Below are positions 52,156 to 61,713 of a stretch of 64,000 nucleotides of DNA, piece after piece. Numbering within the stretch: the first letter of the stretch is position 1; every line of letters starts with the position of its first letter. The translations under genes were made by a program, and so were the position numbers. Source of the DNA: Pseudomonas sp. G2-4 (GTDB lineage Bacteria > Pseudomonadota > Gammaproteobacteria > Pseudomonadales > Pseudomonadaceae). The stretch lies in assembly GCF_030064125.1 (NCBI RefSeq), contig NZ_CP125957.1, positions 3,844,001 to 3,908,000 on the forward strand. Direction: 5' to 3'. The notes beneath the pieces were generated by a model. It did no database searches. It saw only the letters and a list, made by a program, of their open reading frames with translations, and was not told the DNA's origin.

Positions 52156-53531
52156 GGCGCCACCTCTTGCGTGAGTATCGAAAGCGGCTTCACTGGCGCC
52201 TGGCCGCGTTGTCGGCCGACTTCCTGGACATTGACACCGGCCGCCGCGGCAATCACTTCGGCCCCGGCCTGGGAGCAATAGCGTCCCTGGCAGCGGCCCA
52301 TGCCGACTCGGCTGAAGGCCTTGGCGCGGTTGACTTCACAGGCGCCCTTTTCACTGACGGTGCGGCGCAACTCGCCAGCACTGATCATTTCGCAGCGACA
52401 GACAATGGCTTCGTCCGGCAGGGCCTTGGCCTGCGCGGCGGGCCAGGGAAAGGCTTGGGCCAGGCCGAGACGAAAGGTATCCATCACCTTGAGCGCCTGG
52501 CGCTGCTCGGCAACGTGAGCGGCGTCCACCGGCTGCTGCAAGTCGCGCAACAACGCCATGGCAGCCAGGCGTCCGGCGTGCTCGGCGGCATCGGCGCCAC
52601 GGATTTTCGCCCCATCACCGGCAGCGTAGACACCGCTGACGGAAGTGCGGCCTTCTTCGTCGAGCTCCAGCAGCCATTGACCCGAGGCCTCGTCAAAGCG
52701 CAGGCGACAACCCGCCAGGTCGGCCAATTGGGTTTCCGGCCGCAAGTGATAACCCAGCGCCACCGCGTCACAATCCACGGTCAATGTTTCCCCGTTCGCG
52801 GTGCCTACCCGTACGCCACTGACGCCGCTGACCGGGTCACCGAGCACTTGTAGCGGCGAGATCCCCAGGTGCACGGGGATCTTCGCCCGATACAGCTGCG
52901 CCAGCAGTTTCAGGCCGGTGAAGAGCAATCCTGGCCGCGCCATGAGCTTGGGCAGGGCCTTGATACGCTTGCCCAAGGGCGAGGTGTCCAGCACCGCCGC
53001 CACGTTCGCGCCGGCCTTGTGGTATTGGCTGGCGACCAGATACAGCAACGGGCCGCTGCCCATGAACACCACGCGACGCCCAATGGATACCGCCTGGGCT
53101 TTCAAGGCAATCTGCGCACCGCCAAGACTGTAGGTGCCACCCAATTGCCAGCCCTCGATCGGCATCAGCCGGTCGGTGGCGCCGGTGCAGAGGATCAGCG
53201 CGTCATAATCCACCGTCGCGTGTCGGCCCTGGCTGACACAACAACACAGCTGGCCCGGCGTGAGGTTCCACACCAGGGTATCCGGACGGTAATCGATCTG
53301 CGTGCGCAAGCGGTCGAAGCTTTCGTGCAGGTCCTTGGCCTTGTCAGCCTCGGTGCCGTAAAGCGTGACGTAGGTACGGGTGAACCCCTCGGGTTGACGC
53401 CGATAGATTTGCCCGCCATCGCGACGGTTCTCGTCGATCAGGATCGGCTTGAAGCCCGCCGCCACCAAGGTCTGGGCACACCGTATGCCGGCCGGTCCGG
53501 CACCGACAATGACTATCCGCGCAGCGGCCAT
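52152..53531 (-). CDS. FAD/NAD oxidoreductase with BFD [2Fe-2S] site, HcnB/OoxA-like
   Basis: 459 residues. N-terminal FAD site (ARIVIVGAGPAGIRCAQTLVA), a second dinucleotide site (VVFMGSGPLLYLVASQ), VYAAGDGAKI, then a C-terminal BFD-like domain with four Cys: CRCEMISAGEL, then CEVNRAK and GRCQGRYC near residues 380-425. It passes electrons from the substrate-oxidising subunit to an acceptor. Overlaps the small ferredoxin-like gene by 19 bp and the oxidase by 4, as in HcnABC and opine-oxidase operons. Confidence 0.88.
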   Translation of the reverse strand: MAAARIVIVGAGPAGIRCAQTLVAAGFKPILIDENRRDGGQIYRRQPEGFTRTYVTLYGTEADKAKDLHESFDRLRTQIDYRPDTLVWNLTPGQLCCCVSQGRHATVDYDALILCTGATDRLMPIEGWQLGGTYSLGGAQIALKAQAVSIGRRVVFMGSGPLLYLVASQYHKAGANVAAVLDTSPLGKRIKALPKLMARPGLLFTGLKLLAQLYRAKIPVHLGISPLQVLGDPVSGVSGVRVGTANGETLTVDCDAVALGYHLRPETQLADLAGCRLRFDEASGQWLLELDEEGRTSVSGVYAAGDGAKIRGADAAEHAGRLAAMALLRDLQQPVDAAHVAEQRQALKVMDTFRLGLAQAFPWPAAQAKALPDEAIVCRCEMISAGELRRTVSEKGACEVNRAKAFSRVGMGRCQGRYCSQAGAEVIAAAAGVNVQEVGRQRGQAPVKPLSILTQEVAP

Positions 53532-53821
53532 ATGGCCTCCGGTTGCTGAGTGATGATGTCCAGCCCTTCACGTACTTCGTTAGAGCAGGCACGCAGGCGT
53601 TCGCCGTTGCGGGTCCAGACCCAGCAATCCTGGCAGGCGCCCATCAGGCAGAACCCGGCACGGCTGCCTGGATCGAATTCCGACTGACGCAACGTCGGGC
53701 CATTGGTCAGCAAGGCCACCATCAGGGTGTCGCCCTGCAACGCCTCGACGGCAACGCCATCGACCTTCAATCTGACGGTGGGCCGGCCCTGTTCGGCCAA
53801 CCTCACGAACCGACCGCTCAC
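53513..53821 (-). CDS. Small [2Fe-2S] protein, HcnA-like
   Basis: 102 residues. Contains a plant-type [2Fe-2S] Cys pattern with FCLMGACQDCWVW and an upstream Cys-poor region (LNG-like TNGPTLR); the fourth ligand is at RACSNEVREG. This is the small subunit of HcnABC-type dehydrogenases. It overlaps both the ABC ATPase gene (4 bases) and the HcnB-like gene, so all three are translated as one unit. Confidence 0.85.
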   Translation of the reverse strand: MSGRFVRLAEQGRPTVRLKVDGVAVEALQGDTLMVALLTNGPTLRQSEFDPGSRAGFCLMGACQDCWVWTRNGERLRACSNEVREGLDIITQQPEAIWPLRG

Positions 53822-55662
53822 GCGTACGCTCCCACGATCATGCTGTTTGAATCCTGTTGGCGCTTGCGCAACGCGTCACTGTCGTGATGACAGAGGACTT
53901 CACTGCCGCCGTCGATGACTCGCCGAGGCGGCGCGGTGCAGTTACACACGCCATCGATCCGCACCGGGCAACGATTGAGAAAGGTGCACAGGCCCGGCAC
54001 ATCAGCGCGCGCACCTAGCGCCGGCAGCGTGCCGCAGGTCGTGGCACCGCAGCTTTCCAGCCAGCCCTGGCGCAACTCCGGCACCGAATGGATCAACAGG
54101 TCGGTGTAGGGATGGAATGGCGGCTGGGCGAACGCTTGCCGTGCGCCCGCCTGGATCTTGTGGCCGCTGTACATCACCACGATGTCGTCGCACAGCGCCC
54201 GCACCGTGGAGATGTCGTGGCTGATGAACAGGTAGGAAACCCCCAGTTGCTGGCGCAAATCACGCAGCAGTTCAAGGATCGCCGCGCCGACCACGGTATC
54301 GAGGGCCGAGGTCACTTCATCGCACAAAATCAGATCCGGTTTCGCCGCCAGCGCCCGGGCCAGGTTGACCCGCTGTTTTTGCCCGCCGGAGAGTTCGCTC
54401 GGGCGGCGCTCGGCCAGCTCCCGTGGCAAACGGACAAGATCCAGCAACTCGCCGATACGCTCACGCAGCGCCGCGCCCTTGAGGCCGAAATACATCTTCA
54501 GTGGCCGGCTCAGGATGGTGCTGATGCTGTGCATCGGGTTCAACGCGGTGTCGGCGTTCTGGAACACCATCTGGATGCGCCGGAACTGTTCGTCCGTGCG
54601 CTCGGAAAGGCTGCCGCCCAGTGGTTGGCCATCGAACGTCAACCCGCCGAGGGCCGGGGTCAGCAGCCCCGCCACCACCCGCGCCAGGGTCGATTTGCCC
54701 GAGCCGGATTCGCCAATCACACCAATGGCCTGGCCCCGGCGTACGGTCAGGTCAATGTCTTCCAGCACCCGGATCGCCGGCATGCCGTGCTGGTTCTTGT
54801 TGCCGTAGCCGGCGGTCAAGCCCTGGATGGTCAGCAGCGGCGTGTCTTCGGCCACACCGCTGGGCGGGCGAATGGTGGTGTCCGGCCGCGCCGCCGCCAG
54901 CAGGCTGCGGGTGTAGGCGTGAGCCGGGCTTTTGAGCAGCGGCGCGGTGGCACTCTGTTCAAAGATTTGCCCGCCGTTGAGTACCACAATCTGGTCGGCC
55001 ATCTGCGCCACGACCGCCAAGTCGTGGGACACATACACCGCGGTCGCGCCCCGTTCGCGCACCACACGTTTGAAGGCGCGCAGCACGTCAATCTGGGTAG
55101 TCACGTCGAGGGCCGTGGTCGGCTCATCGAGCACCACCAGCAGCGGATCACTGATCAGCGCCATGGCCGCCATCACCCGCTGCAATTGCCCGCCGGAGAC
55201 TTGATGGGGATAACGCTGGCCGATGCGCTCAGGGTCTGGCAAGGCCAGGTCGCGAAACAGTTCGATGGCCTTGGCTTCGAGCACCGCACGACTGCCCAGG
55301 TCATGAATCAACGCACCTTCCACCACTTGGTCGATGAGTTTTTTCGCCGGGTTGAAGGCCGCGGCGGCGCTTTGGGCAATGTACGACACCCGATTGCCGC
55401 GCAGGCGTTGCAGCTCGCTTTCATCCAACGCCAGCATGTCATGTTCGCCAATCTGCACCACGCCACCGGCCAGGCGACAACCGCGCCGGGCATAACCCAG
55501 CAGCGCCAGGGCGATGGTGGTCTTGCCGGAACCGGACTCGCCGATCAACGCCAACACTTCACCTTTCTCCAGGGAGAAACTCACGCCTTTGACGATTTCC
55601 ACTTCACTCTGCGCGCCACCGGCGACCACACGCAGGTTCTCGACTCGGATCAATTCGCTCAT
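53818..55662 (-). CDS. Fused dual-domain ABC transporter ATPase (peptide/opine type)
   Basis: 614 residues holding two complete ATPase halves (about 1-260 and 285-540). First: GESGSGKTTIALALLG, VSGGQLQRVMAAMAL and LVVLDEPTTALDV. Second: GESGSGKSTLARVVAG, LSGGQKQRVNLARAL and LILCDEVTSALDT. Each has an H-loop (VYVSHDLAVV; LFISHDIST). The end carries an oligopeptide-type Cys-rich region (LCTFLNRCPVRIDGVC). Such fusions of DppD and DppF-like halves drive peptide or opine import. Preceded by both permeases in the same direction. Confidence 0.9.
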   Translation of the reverse strand: MSELIRVENLRVVAGGAQSEVEIVKGVSFSLEKGEVLALIGESGSGKTTIALALLGYARRGCRLAGGVVQIGEHDMLALDESELQRLRGNRVSYIAQSAAAAFNPAKKLIDQVVEGALIHDLGSRAVLEAKAIELFRDLALPDPERIGQRYPHQVSGGQLQRVMAAMALISDPLLVVLDEPTTALDVTTQIDVLRAFKRVVRERGATAVYVSHDLAVVAQMADQIVVLNGGQIFEQSATAPLLKSPAHAYTRSLLAAARPDTTIRPPSGVAEDTPLLTIQGLTAGYGNKNQHGMPAIRVLEDIDLTVRRGQAIGVIGESGSGKSTLARVVAGLLTPALGGLTFDGQPLGGSLSERTDEQFRRIQMVFQNADTALNPMHSISTILSRPLKMYFGLKGAALRERIGELLDLVRLPRELAERRPSELSGGQKQRVNLARALAAKPDLILCDEVTSALDTVVGAAILELLRDLRQQLGVSYLFISHDISTVRALCDDIVVMYSGHKIQAGARQAFAQPPFHPYTDLLIHSVPELRQGWLESCGATTCGTLPALGARADVPGLCTFLNRCPVRIDGVCNCTAPPRRVIDGGSEVLCHHDSDALRKRQQDSNSMIVGAYA

Positions 55663-55663
55663 A

Positions 55664-56539
55664 TCAATGGCCTCCCGAACGTCGGTTACGCCGCGAAGAC
55701 AGGCGGTCGATAAACAGATTGACGCCGATGGTCAGGGTGCCGATGGCCAGGGCTGGAATCACGATGGCCGGGGCGCCCTGATTCAGGCCGCCGATGTTTT
55801 CGCGCACCAGTGAACCCAAGTCGGCATCCGGCGGTTGCACGCCCAGGCCGAGAAAGCTCATGCCGCTGAGCAGCAGCACGATGAAGCCGAAGCGCAAGCC
55901 CAGGTCAGCCAGCACCGTGTTGAGCATGTTGGGCAGGATTTCCACGCAAGCCACGTACAGGCGCCGCTCGCCCCGGGTGCGGGCCACTTGCACGTACTCC
56001 AGGGCCTCGATGTTCACCGCCATGCTGCGAGCGATACGGAACGCACCCGGTGTGTAGCTCAACACTGCCGTGCACACCAGCAAGGTCACCGACGAACCGA
56101 ACGCCGAAACCATGATCAGCGCCAGCATCTTGCTCGGGATCGAAATGAAGGCATCCATCAGGCGACTGATCAACTCATCCAGCCACTTCGGTGACACCAC
56201 CGACAGCAGTGCGCAACCGGTCCCCAACCCGCTGGCCAGGACTGCCGCCACCAACGCCAAGCCGACGGTGAACTGAGCGCCTACCAGGATCCGACTGAGC
56301 ATGTCGCGGCCCAGGTAATCGGTGCCTAGCGGGTAAGCCGCGCTGAAACTGTCGAAGACATTGTCAGAGACCACTTCCCCCACAGGATGCGGGGCCAGCC
56401 AGGGGCCGAAGATCGCCACCAGCAGCCAGATCACGCACATCGCGGCACCGACCAGGCCGAGCCAGGACTTCGCATGGTCGTCTTTGCCCAACGCCAGTGC
56501 GGCCGACGCAGGCGGGGATTTCACAATGAGATTGTTCAT
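55664..56539 (-). CDS. ABC transporter permease (DppC-like)
   Basis: Start at ATG 56539, four bases overlapping the upstream permease stop; 291 residues. Six hydrophobic segments, and the coupling-helix signature SKMLALIMVSAFGSSVTLLV, with FVQVARTRGE-type EAA loop (EYVQVARTRGERRLYVACVEILPNMLN region). Inner-membrane half of the peptide-type importer. Located directly before the ATPase gene with 1 bp spacing. Confidence 0.9.
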   Translation of the reverse strand: MNNLIVKSPPASAALALGKDDHAKSWLGLVGAAMCVIWLLVAIFGPWLAPHPVGEVVSDNVFDSFSAAYPLGTDYLGRDMLSRILVGAQFTVGLALVAAVLASGLGTGCALLSVVSPKWLDELISRLMDAFISIPSKMLALIMVSAFGSSVTLLVCTAVLSYTPGAFRIARSMAVNIEALEYVQVARTRGERRLYVACVEILPNMLNTVLADLGLRFGFIVLLLSGMSFLGLGVQPPDADLGSLVRENIGGLNQGAPAIVIPALAIGTLTIGVNLFIDRLSSRRNRRSGGH

Positions 56540-57492
56540 TGGTTTCTCAGCCTCGGATTGGAGAGGATCGCGCACAGGTCGGCTATCAGCACCAAGGTCA
56601 GGTACGCGGTGCAAAACAACATGGTGCAGGCCTGGACCAAGGCCATGTCGCGGTTCGTCACGGCATCGACCATCAGGCTCGCGATGCCGGGATAGTTGAA
56701 TATCGTCTCGACGATCACCACCCCGCCCAGCAGGTAGGACAGGCTCAGGGCGATGGCATTGGCGATGGGTCCGATGGCGTTGGGCAGTGCATGGCGCAGC
56801 ACCACCCGCACCGGGCTCACACCCTTCAAACGGGCCATTTCCACATAGGGGCTGTCGAGTTGATCGATCACCGCCGCCCGGGTCATACGAGCCATTTGCG
56901 CGATGATCACGCAGCACAGCGTCATGACCGGCAAGGCGTAGGTGCGCATGAACTGCCACGGCGAGGTGATCTCACTGGAATAGGACAACGCCGACAGCCA
57001 GCCCAGGTTCACGGCGAAAATCAACACCGCCAGGGTGGCGACCAGAAACTCCGGCACCGCCACCATCGTCAGGGTAAAGAAGCTGATAAAGCCGTCGATG
57101 CGACCACCGCGCCCCATCGCCGAACCAATCCCCATGACCAACGCCACCGGCACCGATACCAGCGCCGTGGCGGCCGCCAGCATCAGGGTGTTGGGGACTC
57201 GGCCGGCCATCAACTCGCTGACCGGCGTGGCATTGGAGATCGACACGCCCATGTCGCCGCTGAGCAGGTTCATCAGCCAGTGCAGGTAACGCAACACACC
57301 CGGCTGATCCAGACCCATTTTCACGCGCAAGGCCGCCACCTGTTCAGGCGTAGCGAATTGCCCAAGGGCCTGTTGGGCCGCGTCTCCCGGCAGGACCGCC
57401 GTGATGGCGAACACCACCATCGATACGATCAACAGGGTTACGATCGCCGCGCCAAGGCGCCGGCCGATCAACCACAGTGTGTTGCTATTCAT
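56536..57492 (-). CDS. ABC transporter permease (DppB-like)
   Basis: ATG 57492, 318 residues. N-terminal LIGRRLGAAIVTLLIVSMVVFAITAVLPGDAAQQALG is typical of DppB proteins, followed by about six membrane helices and the EAA loop VEMARLKGVSPVRVVLRHALPNAIGP. Forms the channel with the second permease. A possible longer start at 57531 lacks a ribosome site. It is 45 bp after the solute-binding-protein gene. Confidence 0.9.
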   Translation of the reverse strand: MNSNTLWLIGRRLGAAIVTLLIVSMVVFAITAVLPGDAAQQALGQFATPEQVAALRVKMGLDQPGVLRYLHWLMNLLSGDMGVSISNATPVSELMAGRVPNTLMLAAATALVSVPVALVMGIGSAMGRGGRIDGFISFFTLTMVAVPEFLVATLAVLIFAVNLGWLSALSYSSEITSPWQFMRTYALPVMTLCCVIIAQMARMTRAAVIDQLDSPYVEMARLKGVSPVRVVLRHALPNAIGPIANAIALSLSYLLGGVVIVETIFNYPGIASLMVDAVTNRDMALVQACTMLFCTAYLTLVLIADLCAILSNPRLRNQ

Positions 57493-57537
57493 CACGCTAC
57501 CCTCGTGCCCTATCACGCAGCCAAAACCCAACGTTCA

Positions 57538-59181
57538 TCAAGCGTCCAGCCAGACTTGCTCGGAGAACATGTAGCCCATGAAACCGCCCAGCGGGTTGGT
57601 GCCGTAGCCTTTGACGCGCTGATCGACGCCATCGATGTTGCTGATGAACACAGGAACACCGATGCCGCTGTGATCATGCACCAGAGCCTGCATGTCCCCG
57701 TACATCTTGCCGCGCTTGACCTCATCGGTTTCACCCCGGGCCTGGATCAGCAACTGGTCGAACTGCGGATTCTTCCAGCCCGACTCGTTCCAGGGCGCCG
57801 TGGACTGGAAGAACTGCGAGAAGATCATGTCGGCGTTGGGCCGTGGGTTGATGTTGCCGAAGCTCAGCGGGTGCTTGGCCCAGTGGTTGGACCAGTAGCC
57901 ATCGCTTGGCAGCCGATTGACGTTGAGCTTGAGCCCGGCCTCCTTGGCCGACTGTTGCAGCAGCACAGCGACGTCCACCGAGCCGGTGGCGGCCGGTGAG
58001 CACATCACCGGCATGCTGATATTTTCCATGCCCGCCTTCTTCAGCAGGAAGCGCGCCTTTTCTGGATCGTAGGCCCGTTGTGGCAGGTCGGCATTGTGAA
58101 AACGTGCGCCGGGGGCGATCGGGTGGTCGTTGCCGACCCTGGCAAAGCCACGGAATATCGCCGACTTGACCTGTTCGCGATCCAGCAGCAGTTTCATGGC
58201 CTCGGTGAATTCCGGGCTTTGGCCGGGCATCTGGTCCTGGCGAATGATCAGGTCGGTGTAGTTACCCGACGGCGAGTCCACGACGCGATGTTTGGCACTG
58301 TCCTTGATGCGTGTGGTCGAGCGCGGGTTGACCTCGTTGATGATCTGCACATCACCCGAGAGCAATGCGTTGACCCGTGACGGTTCGTCGGCGATGCCAA
58401 TGAACTCGATCTCGTCCAGGTACGGCAAACCCGGCTTCCAGTAGTTGGTGTTGCGCGCACCAATCGAACGCACTCCCGGCTTGAATTCCTTGACCTTGAA
58501 TGGGCCAGTACCGATGCCCTGGCTGAAGTCGCTGGTGCCTTCAGGAACGATCAGCATGTGGGAGATAGCCAGGATCGATGGCAGCTCGGCATTCGGCCCG
58601 CTCAGCGTTATCTGCACTTCATGGGTGCCGTTGGCCTTGACCTCGGCAAACTGCGACGCCAGCGGCAGGACCTTGGAGCCGGTAATCGGGTCCTTGTGGC
58701 GCAACAGGGAAAACACTACGTCGGCGGCGGTCAGGCCCTTGCCGTTGTGGAAGACCACCTCTTTGCGCAGGGTAATCACCCAAAGCGTCGCGTCGGTGGT
58801 GTCGATGCGCTCGGCCAGTTCCAGCTGCGGCACCATGTGGCTGTCGAAACGCGTCAGGCCGTTGTAGAACATGTAGTGGCGCACGTAGTCCGTGGACGAC
58901 GAGCCTTTGGCCGGGTCCAGGGTGTCGGCGGTGGAACTGGTGATACCAGCGACCCGAATGCGCCCGCCGGGCTTGCCTTTGCCAGGACTTGCCTGTTCGT
59001 CGGCAAGCAGCTTGCCAGCGGCACCGAACAGGCTGCCGGCGCCTGCCGCAGCCACACCCGCGACCCCGAGCATTTGCAAGGCATGCCGGCGTGACATGCC
59101 ACGATTGAGCCCTTCGAAAACACGCAGACTTTCTGTACCGGTGATCAACTGGTCTTTGATGCCGTTTTTATTGTCACTCAT
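57538..59181 (-). CDS. ABC transporter solute-binding protein, family 5
   Basis: 547 residues. The N-terminus carries a twin-arginine-like signal (NRGMSRRHALQMLGVAGVAAAG near residues 27-48), unusual for this family, then a family-5 core: TRFDSHMVPQLELAERIDTTDATLWVITLRKEVVFHNGKGLTAADVVFSL and the later PGARFHNADLPQRAYDPEKAR. It binds a peptide- or opine-like ligand in the periplasm. First gene of the transporter block, downstream of an amine oxidase gene. Confidence 0.9.
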   Translation of the reverse strand: MSDNKNGIKDQLITGTESLRVFEGLNRGMSRRHALQMLGVAGVAAAGAGSLFGAAGKLLADEQASPGKGKPGGRIRVAGITSSTADTLDPAKGSSSTDYVRHYMFYNGLTRFDSHMVPQLELAERIDTTDATLWVITLRKEVVFHNGKGLTAADVVFSLLRHKDPITGSKVLPLASQFAEVKANGTHEVQITLSGPNAELPSILAISHMLIVPEGTSDFSQGIGTGPFKVKEFKPGVRSIGARNTNYWKPGLPYLDEIEFIGIADEPSRVNALLSGDVQIINEVNPRSTTRIKDSAKHRVVDSPSGNYTDLIIRQDQMPGQSPEFTEAMKLLLDREQVKSAIFRGFARVGNDHPIAPGARFHNADLPQRAYDPEKARFLLKKAGMENISMPVMCSPAATGSVDVAVLLQQSAKEAGLKLNVNRLPSDGYWSNHWAKHPLSFGNINPRPNADMIFSQFFQSTAPWNESGWKNPQFDQLLIQARGETDEVKRGKMYGDMQALVHDHSGIGVPVFISNIDGVDQRVKGYGTNPLGGFMGYMFSEQVWLDA

Positions 59182-59267
59182 GTCAGTTCTACCTTTCGGA
59201 AAATGATAGGGCTCGATAGCGTGCGATTAACGCATCGCGGTTGAAACGCCAAACAACGCCATGTAAC

Positions 59268-60542
59268 TCAGTGCAAGTAGTCCTGCAGCCGGTAATACGC
59301 ACCCACCAGCGGCAGGAACCAAGGCTTGCCGAAGTGTCCGGGGATGGCCGGCCAGTCGAGTTCGCGCCAAGGGTTGGCCTCGACTTTGCCGGCCATGACC
59401 TCGGCCATGACTTGCCCCATGTGCACCGACATCTGGACACCGTGGCCGCTGTAGCCCATGGAGTGATAAACCCCTCCATGCTGGCCGGCCCGGGGCAGGC
59501 GATCGGACGTCATGTCCACCAGGCCGCCCCAGCAGTAGTCGATCTTGACGCTCGCCAACTGCGGGAACATCTGCACCATCGCCGCTTGCAACACCTTGCC
59601 GCTCTTGGCGTCGGAGACGCTGTCGGACATGGCAAACCGCGCACGTCCGCCAAACAGCAAACGGTTGTCCGGGGTCAGGCGAAAGTAGTTGCCGATCATG
59701 CGGCTGGTGACATAGGAGCGACGCGCCGGCAGCAAGCTGTCGATCAACGCCTGGGGCAATACCTCGGTGGCGATCACAAAACTGCCCACCGGCACGATTC
59801 GCCGCCGATACCAGCCCAGACCGCCCTGCTGACAGGTGCCGGTCGCCAGCAGGATCTGCGAAGCGTGCAACGTGCCCTTGCTGGTGTTGACTTGATAACC
59901 GCCCGCGCTGGCTTTCCAGTCCTGCACCGCCACGCCCTGGAAGATCAAAGCACCGTGCCGGGCAGCCGCCTCGGCCAGGCCGACACCGAAGCGTCCGACA
60001 TGCATCTGCACGCCATTACGCTGCAGCAGGCCGCCGTGGAACTGCGCCGAATTGACTTCCTCCCGCGTCTCTTCGGCGGACAGCAACTCGACCTCGGCAT
60101 CGACCTCCCTGCGAATCAATTCACAGGTGCGGGCCAAGCCTTCGTAGTGCATCGGCTTGGCGGCCAATTTGAGCTTGCCATTGCGCTTGAGGTCGCAGGC
60201 AATCTGTTCTTGTTCCACCAGCGTGACGACGCTCTGCACAGCGCTTTCATAGGCCTGGTAATAGGCCCGGGCCTTGTCGGCGCCGAGGCTGGCGGTGAGT
60301 GCCGCGTAATCCTGGGCAACCCCGGTGCTGCAATGCCCACCGTTGCGCCCCGACGCCTCACCGATCACCCTGCCCGCCTCCAGCACCGCCACGCTGGCCC
60401 CCTTCAAGGCCAAGGCCCGCGCTGCGGCCAGGCCGGTGAGACCGCCACCAACGATGGCGACATCGACCTGCCCGGGCAATCCGCCGAGCTGGGCACCGGT
60501 GAACGCCGGTGCGGTATCGAGCCAATAGGACTCACTGCCCAT
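59268..60542 (-). CDS. FAD amine oxidase, PuuB-like
   Basis: 424 residues. FAD-binding VDVAIVGGGLTGLAAARALA near residue 27, GRNGGHCSTG, and a C-terminal MGYSGHGVQMSVHMGQVMAEVMAG. Matches the gamma-glutamylputrescine oxidase branch of DAO proteins (GSTGRN-like site). It should oxidise a secondary or primary amine to an imine or aldehyde with H2O2. It is 86 bp upstream of the transporter genes and shares their direction, so it belongs to the locus. Confidence 0.88.
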   Translation of the reverse strand: MGSESYWLDTAPAFTGAQLGGLPGQVDVAIVGGGLTGLAAARALALKGASVAVLEAGRVIGEASGRNGGHCSTGVAQDYAALTASLGADKARAYYQAYESAVQSVVTLVEQEQIACDLKRNGKLKLAAKPMHYEGLARTCELIRREVDAEVELLSAEETREEVNSAQFHGGLLQRNGVQMHVGRFGVGLAEAAARHGALIFQGVAVQDWKASAGGYQVNTSKGTLHASQILLATGTCQQGGLGWYRRRIVPVGSFVIATEVLPQALIDSLLPARRSYVTSRMIGNYFRLTPDNRLLFGGRARFAMSDSVSDAKSGKVLQAAMVQMFPQLASVKIDYCWGGLVDMTSDRLPRAGQHGGVYHSMGYSGHGVQMSVHMGQVMAEVMAGKVEANPWRELDWPAIPGHFGKPWFLPLVGAYYRLQDYLH

Positions 60543-60578
60543 GTCTAACCCCTTTCACCTTGAAGAGCGCCTGGAGAC

Positions 60579-61247
60579 TCAGAGCCCGACCAGACCGGCC
60601 AACCCGCCGATGTCCGGGATTTGGTGGTAGCCAAAGGCGGCGTTCGCCGGCTGCTCATGCCCACGGGCAACGAAAGCCTTGTGCTTGATCTTCATGTCGT
60701 GGGCCGACATCAGGTCATAACGGAAGCTGGACGACACATGCAAAACATCCTCCGGCCCGCAGCCGAGGTTATCGAGCATGAATTCAAAAGCCGCCAGGCG
60801 GGGCTTGTAGGCCTGGGCCTGCTGGGCGGTGAAGACTTTATGGAAAGGTGCGCCGAGCTTGTCGACGTTGGACATGATCTGCTCGTCCATCGCGTTGGAG
60901 AAAATCACCAGGGGGATCTTGTCAGCGATTTTCGACAGGCCCGCCGGCACATCGGCGTGAGGACCCCAGGTAGGAACGGCGTCGTAATAAAGCTGGCCTT
61001 CGTTCCGGTACTCGACGCCCCAACGCTTGCAAGTCCGCGCCAGGGCGGTCTTGAGAATCTCATCATAAGGCCGCCAGTCGCCCATCACCTGGTCCAGCCG
61101 ATAAGCGGAAAAATCCTTGACGAATTGATCCATCTGCCCGGCATTGACACGGTCGGCGAATAGCTCGCGGGTCATGGTGCCCATTTGGAAATTGGTCAAC
61201 GTGCCGTAGCAGTCGAAGGTGATGTACTTGGGTCGAAGAAAGCTCAT
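60579..61247 (-). CDS. Haloacid-dehalogenase-type (HAD II) protein
   Basis: Start chosen at 61247, the ATG that begins the motif-bearing core; 222 residues. MSFLRPKYITFDCYGTLTNF contains the nucleophile Asp, later VIFSNAMDEQIMSNVDKLG (Ser/Thr motif), a Lys in TAQQAQAYKPRLAAFE, and VLHVSSSFRYDLMSAHDM. This is the L-2-haloacid dehalogenase branch, which includes many non-dehalogenating members. First gene of the minus-strand catabolic locus; exact reaction unknown. Confidence 0.85.
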   Translation of the reverse strand: MSFLRPKYITFDCYGTLTNFQMGTMTRELFADRVNAGQMDQFVKDFSAYRLDQVMGDWRPYDEILKTALARTCKRWGVEYRNEGQLYYDAVPTWGPHADVPAGLSKIADKIPLVIFSNAMDEQIMSNVDKLGAPFHKVFTAQQAQAYKPRLAAFEFMLDNLGCGPEDVLHVSSSFRYDLMSAHDMKIKHKAFVARGHEQPANAAFGYHQIPDIGGLAGLVGL

Positions 61248-61713
61248 GAGTGCGGTCCTGGATTGTTGTTGAAGACATGCCGAGGCAAACATTGACGCCG
61301 TTCGTAAAGCCTCGATGCATCGCTGCATCACGTTTTCATTACAACACCATGAGACCGTGGATAAATCGTTAAAAATACCGGCCGCTTGGTACAAACCACC
61401 GTTTTGCGGGGCTCGCTCAGCAGACTTTGCGGGATGCTCCAGCCGCGGGCGTTACGCCCGTGTTTCAGTGGGTTTGCGGGCAGTTATGGTGCGTGAAACA
61501 GGCCTGCGAGGGCTGGTGTGCGGCAGAATCTACGCCTGGCGTGGGCAGCACCGGCATCTTTGTTGAATGGGCTGACGCCATCGCGAGCAAGCTCGCTCCC
61601 ACAGGGGATGCGAGTGGACTTCACTCTCTCTGCTCCCCCGTAATCCCTGTAGGAGCGAGCTTGCTCGCGATGGCGATAGCCCTGTAGCAGAGCCAGCCCT
61701 GGCTCACCGCTGT
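61248..61713. other. Intergenic stretch with a REP pair
   Basis: Apart from the promoter of the catabolic locus and a REP pair at 61577-61674 I see nothing. The REP arms (ATCGCGAGCAAGCTCGCTCC and GGAGCGAGCTTGCTCGCGAT) are inverted. Confidence 0.6.
61577..61674. repeat. REP pair, GTGGGAGCGAGC family
   Basis: GCCATCGCGAGCAAGCTCGC on the left and GCGAGCTTGCTCGCGATGGC on the right, about 57 bp apart, inverted. Same family as the pair at 49731, with opposite order of arms. Confidence 0.85.

Noticed and set aside
54088..57999. Long plus-strand frames opposite the ABC transporter genes
   Set aside because: They lie fully inside the minus-strand ATPase, permease and binding-protein genes, with Gln/Arg/His-rich shadow composition and no motifs.
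59241..60548. Plus-strand frame of 435 codons
   Set aside because: Mirror of the PuuB-like oxidase; the FAD motifs are all on the minus strand.
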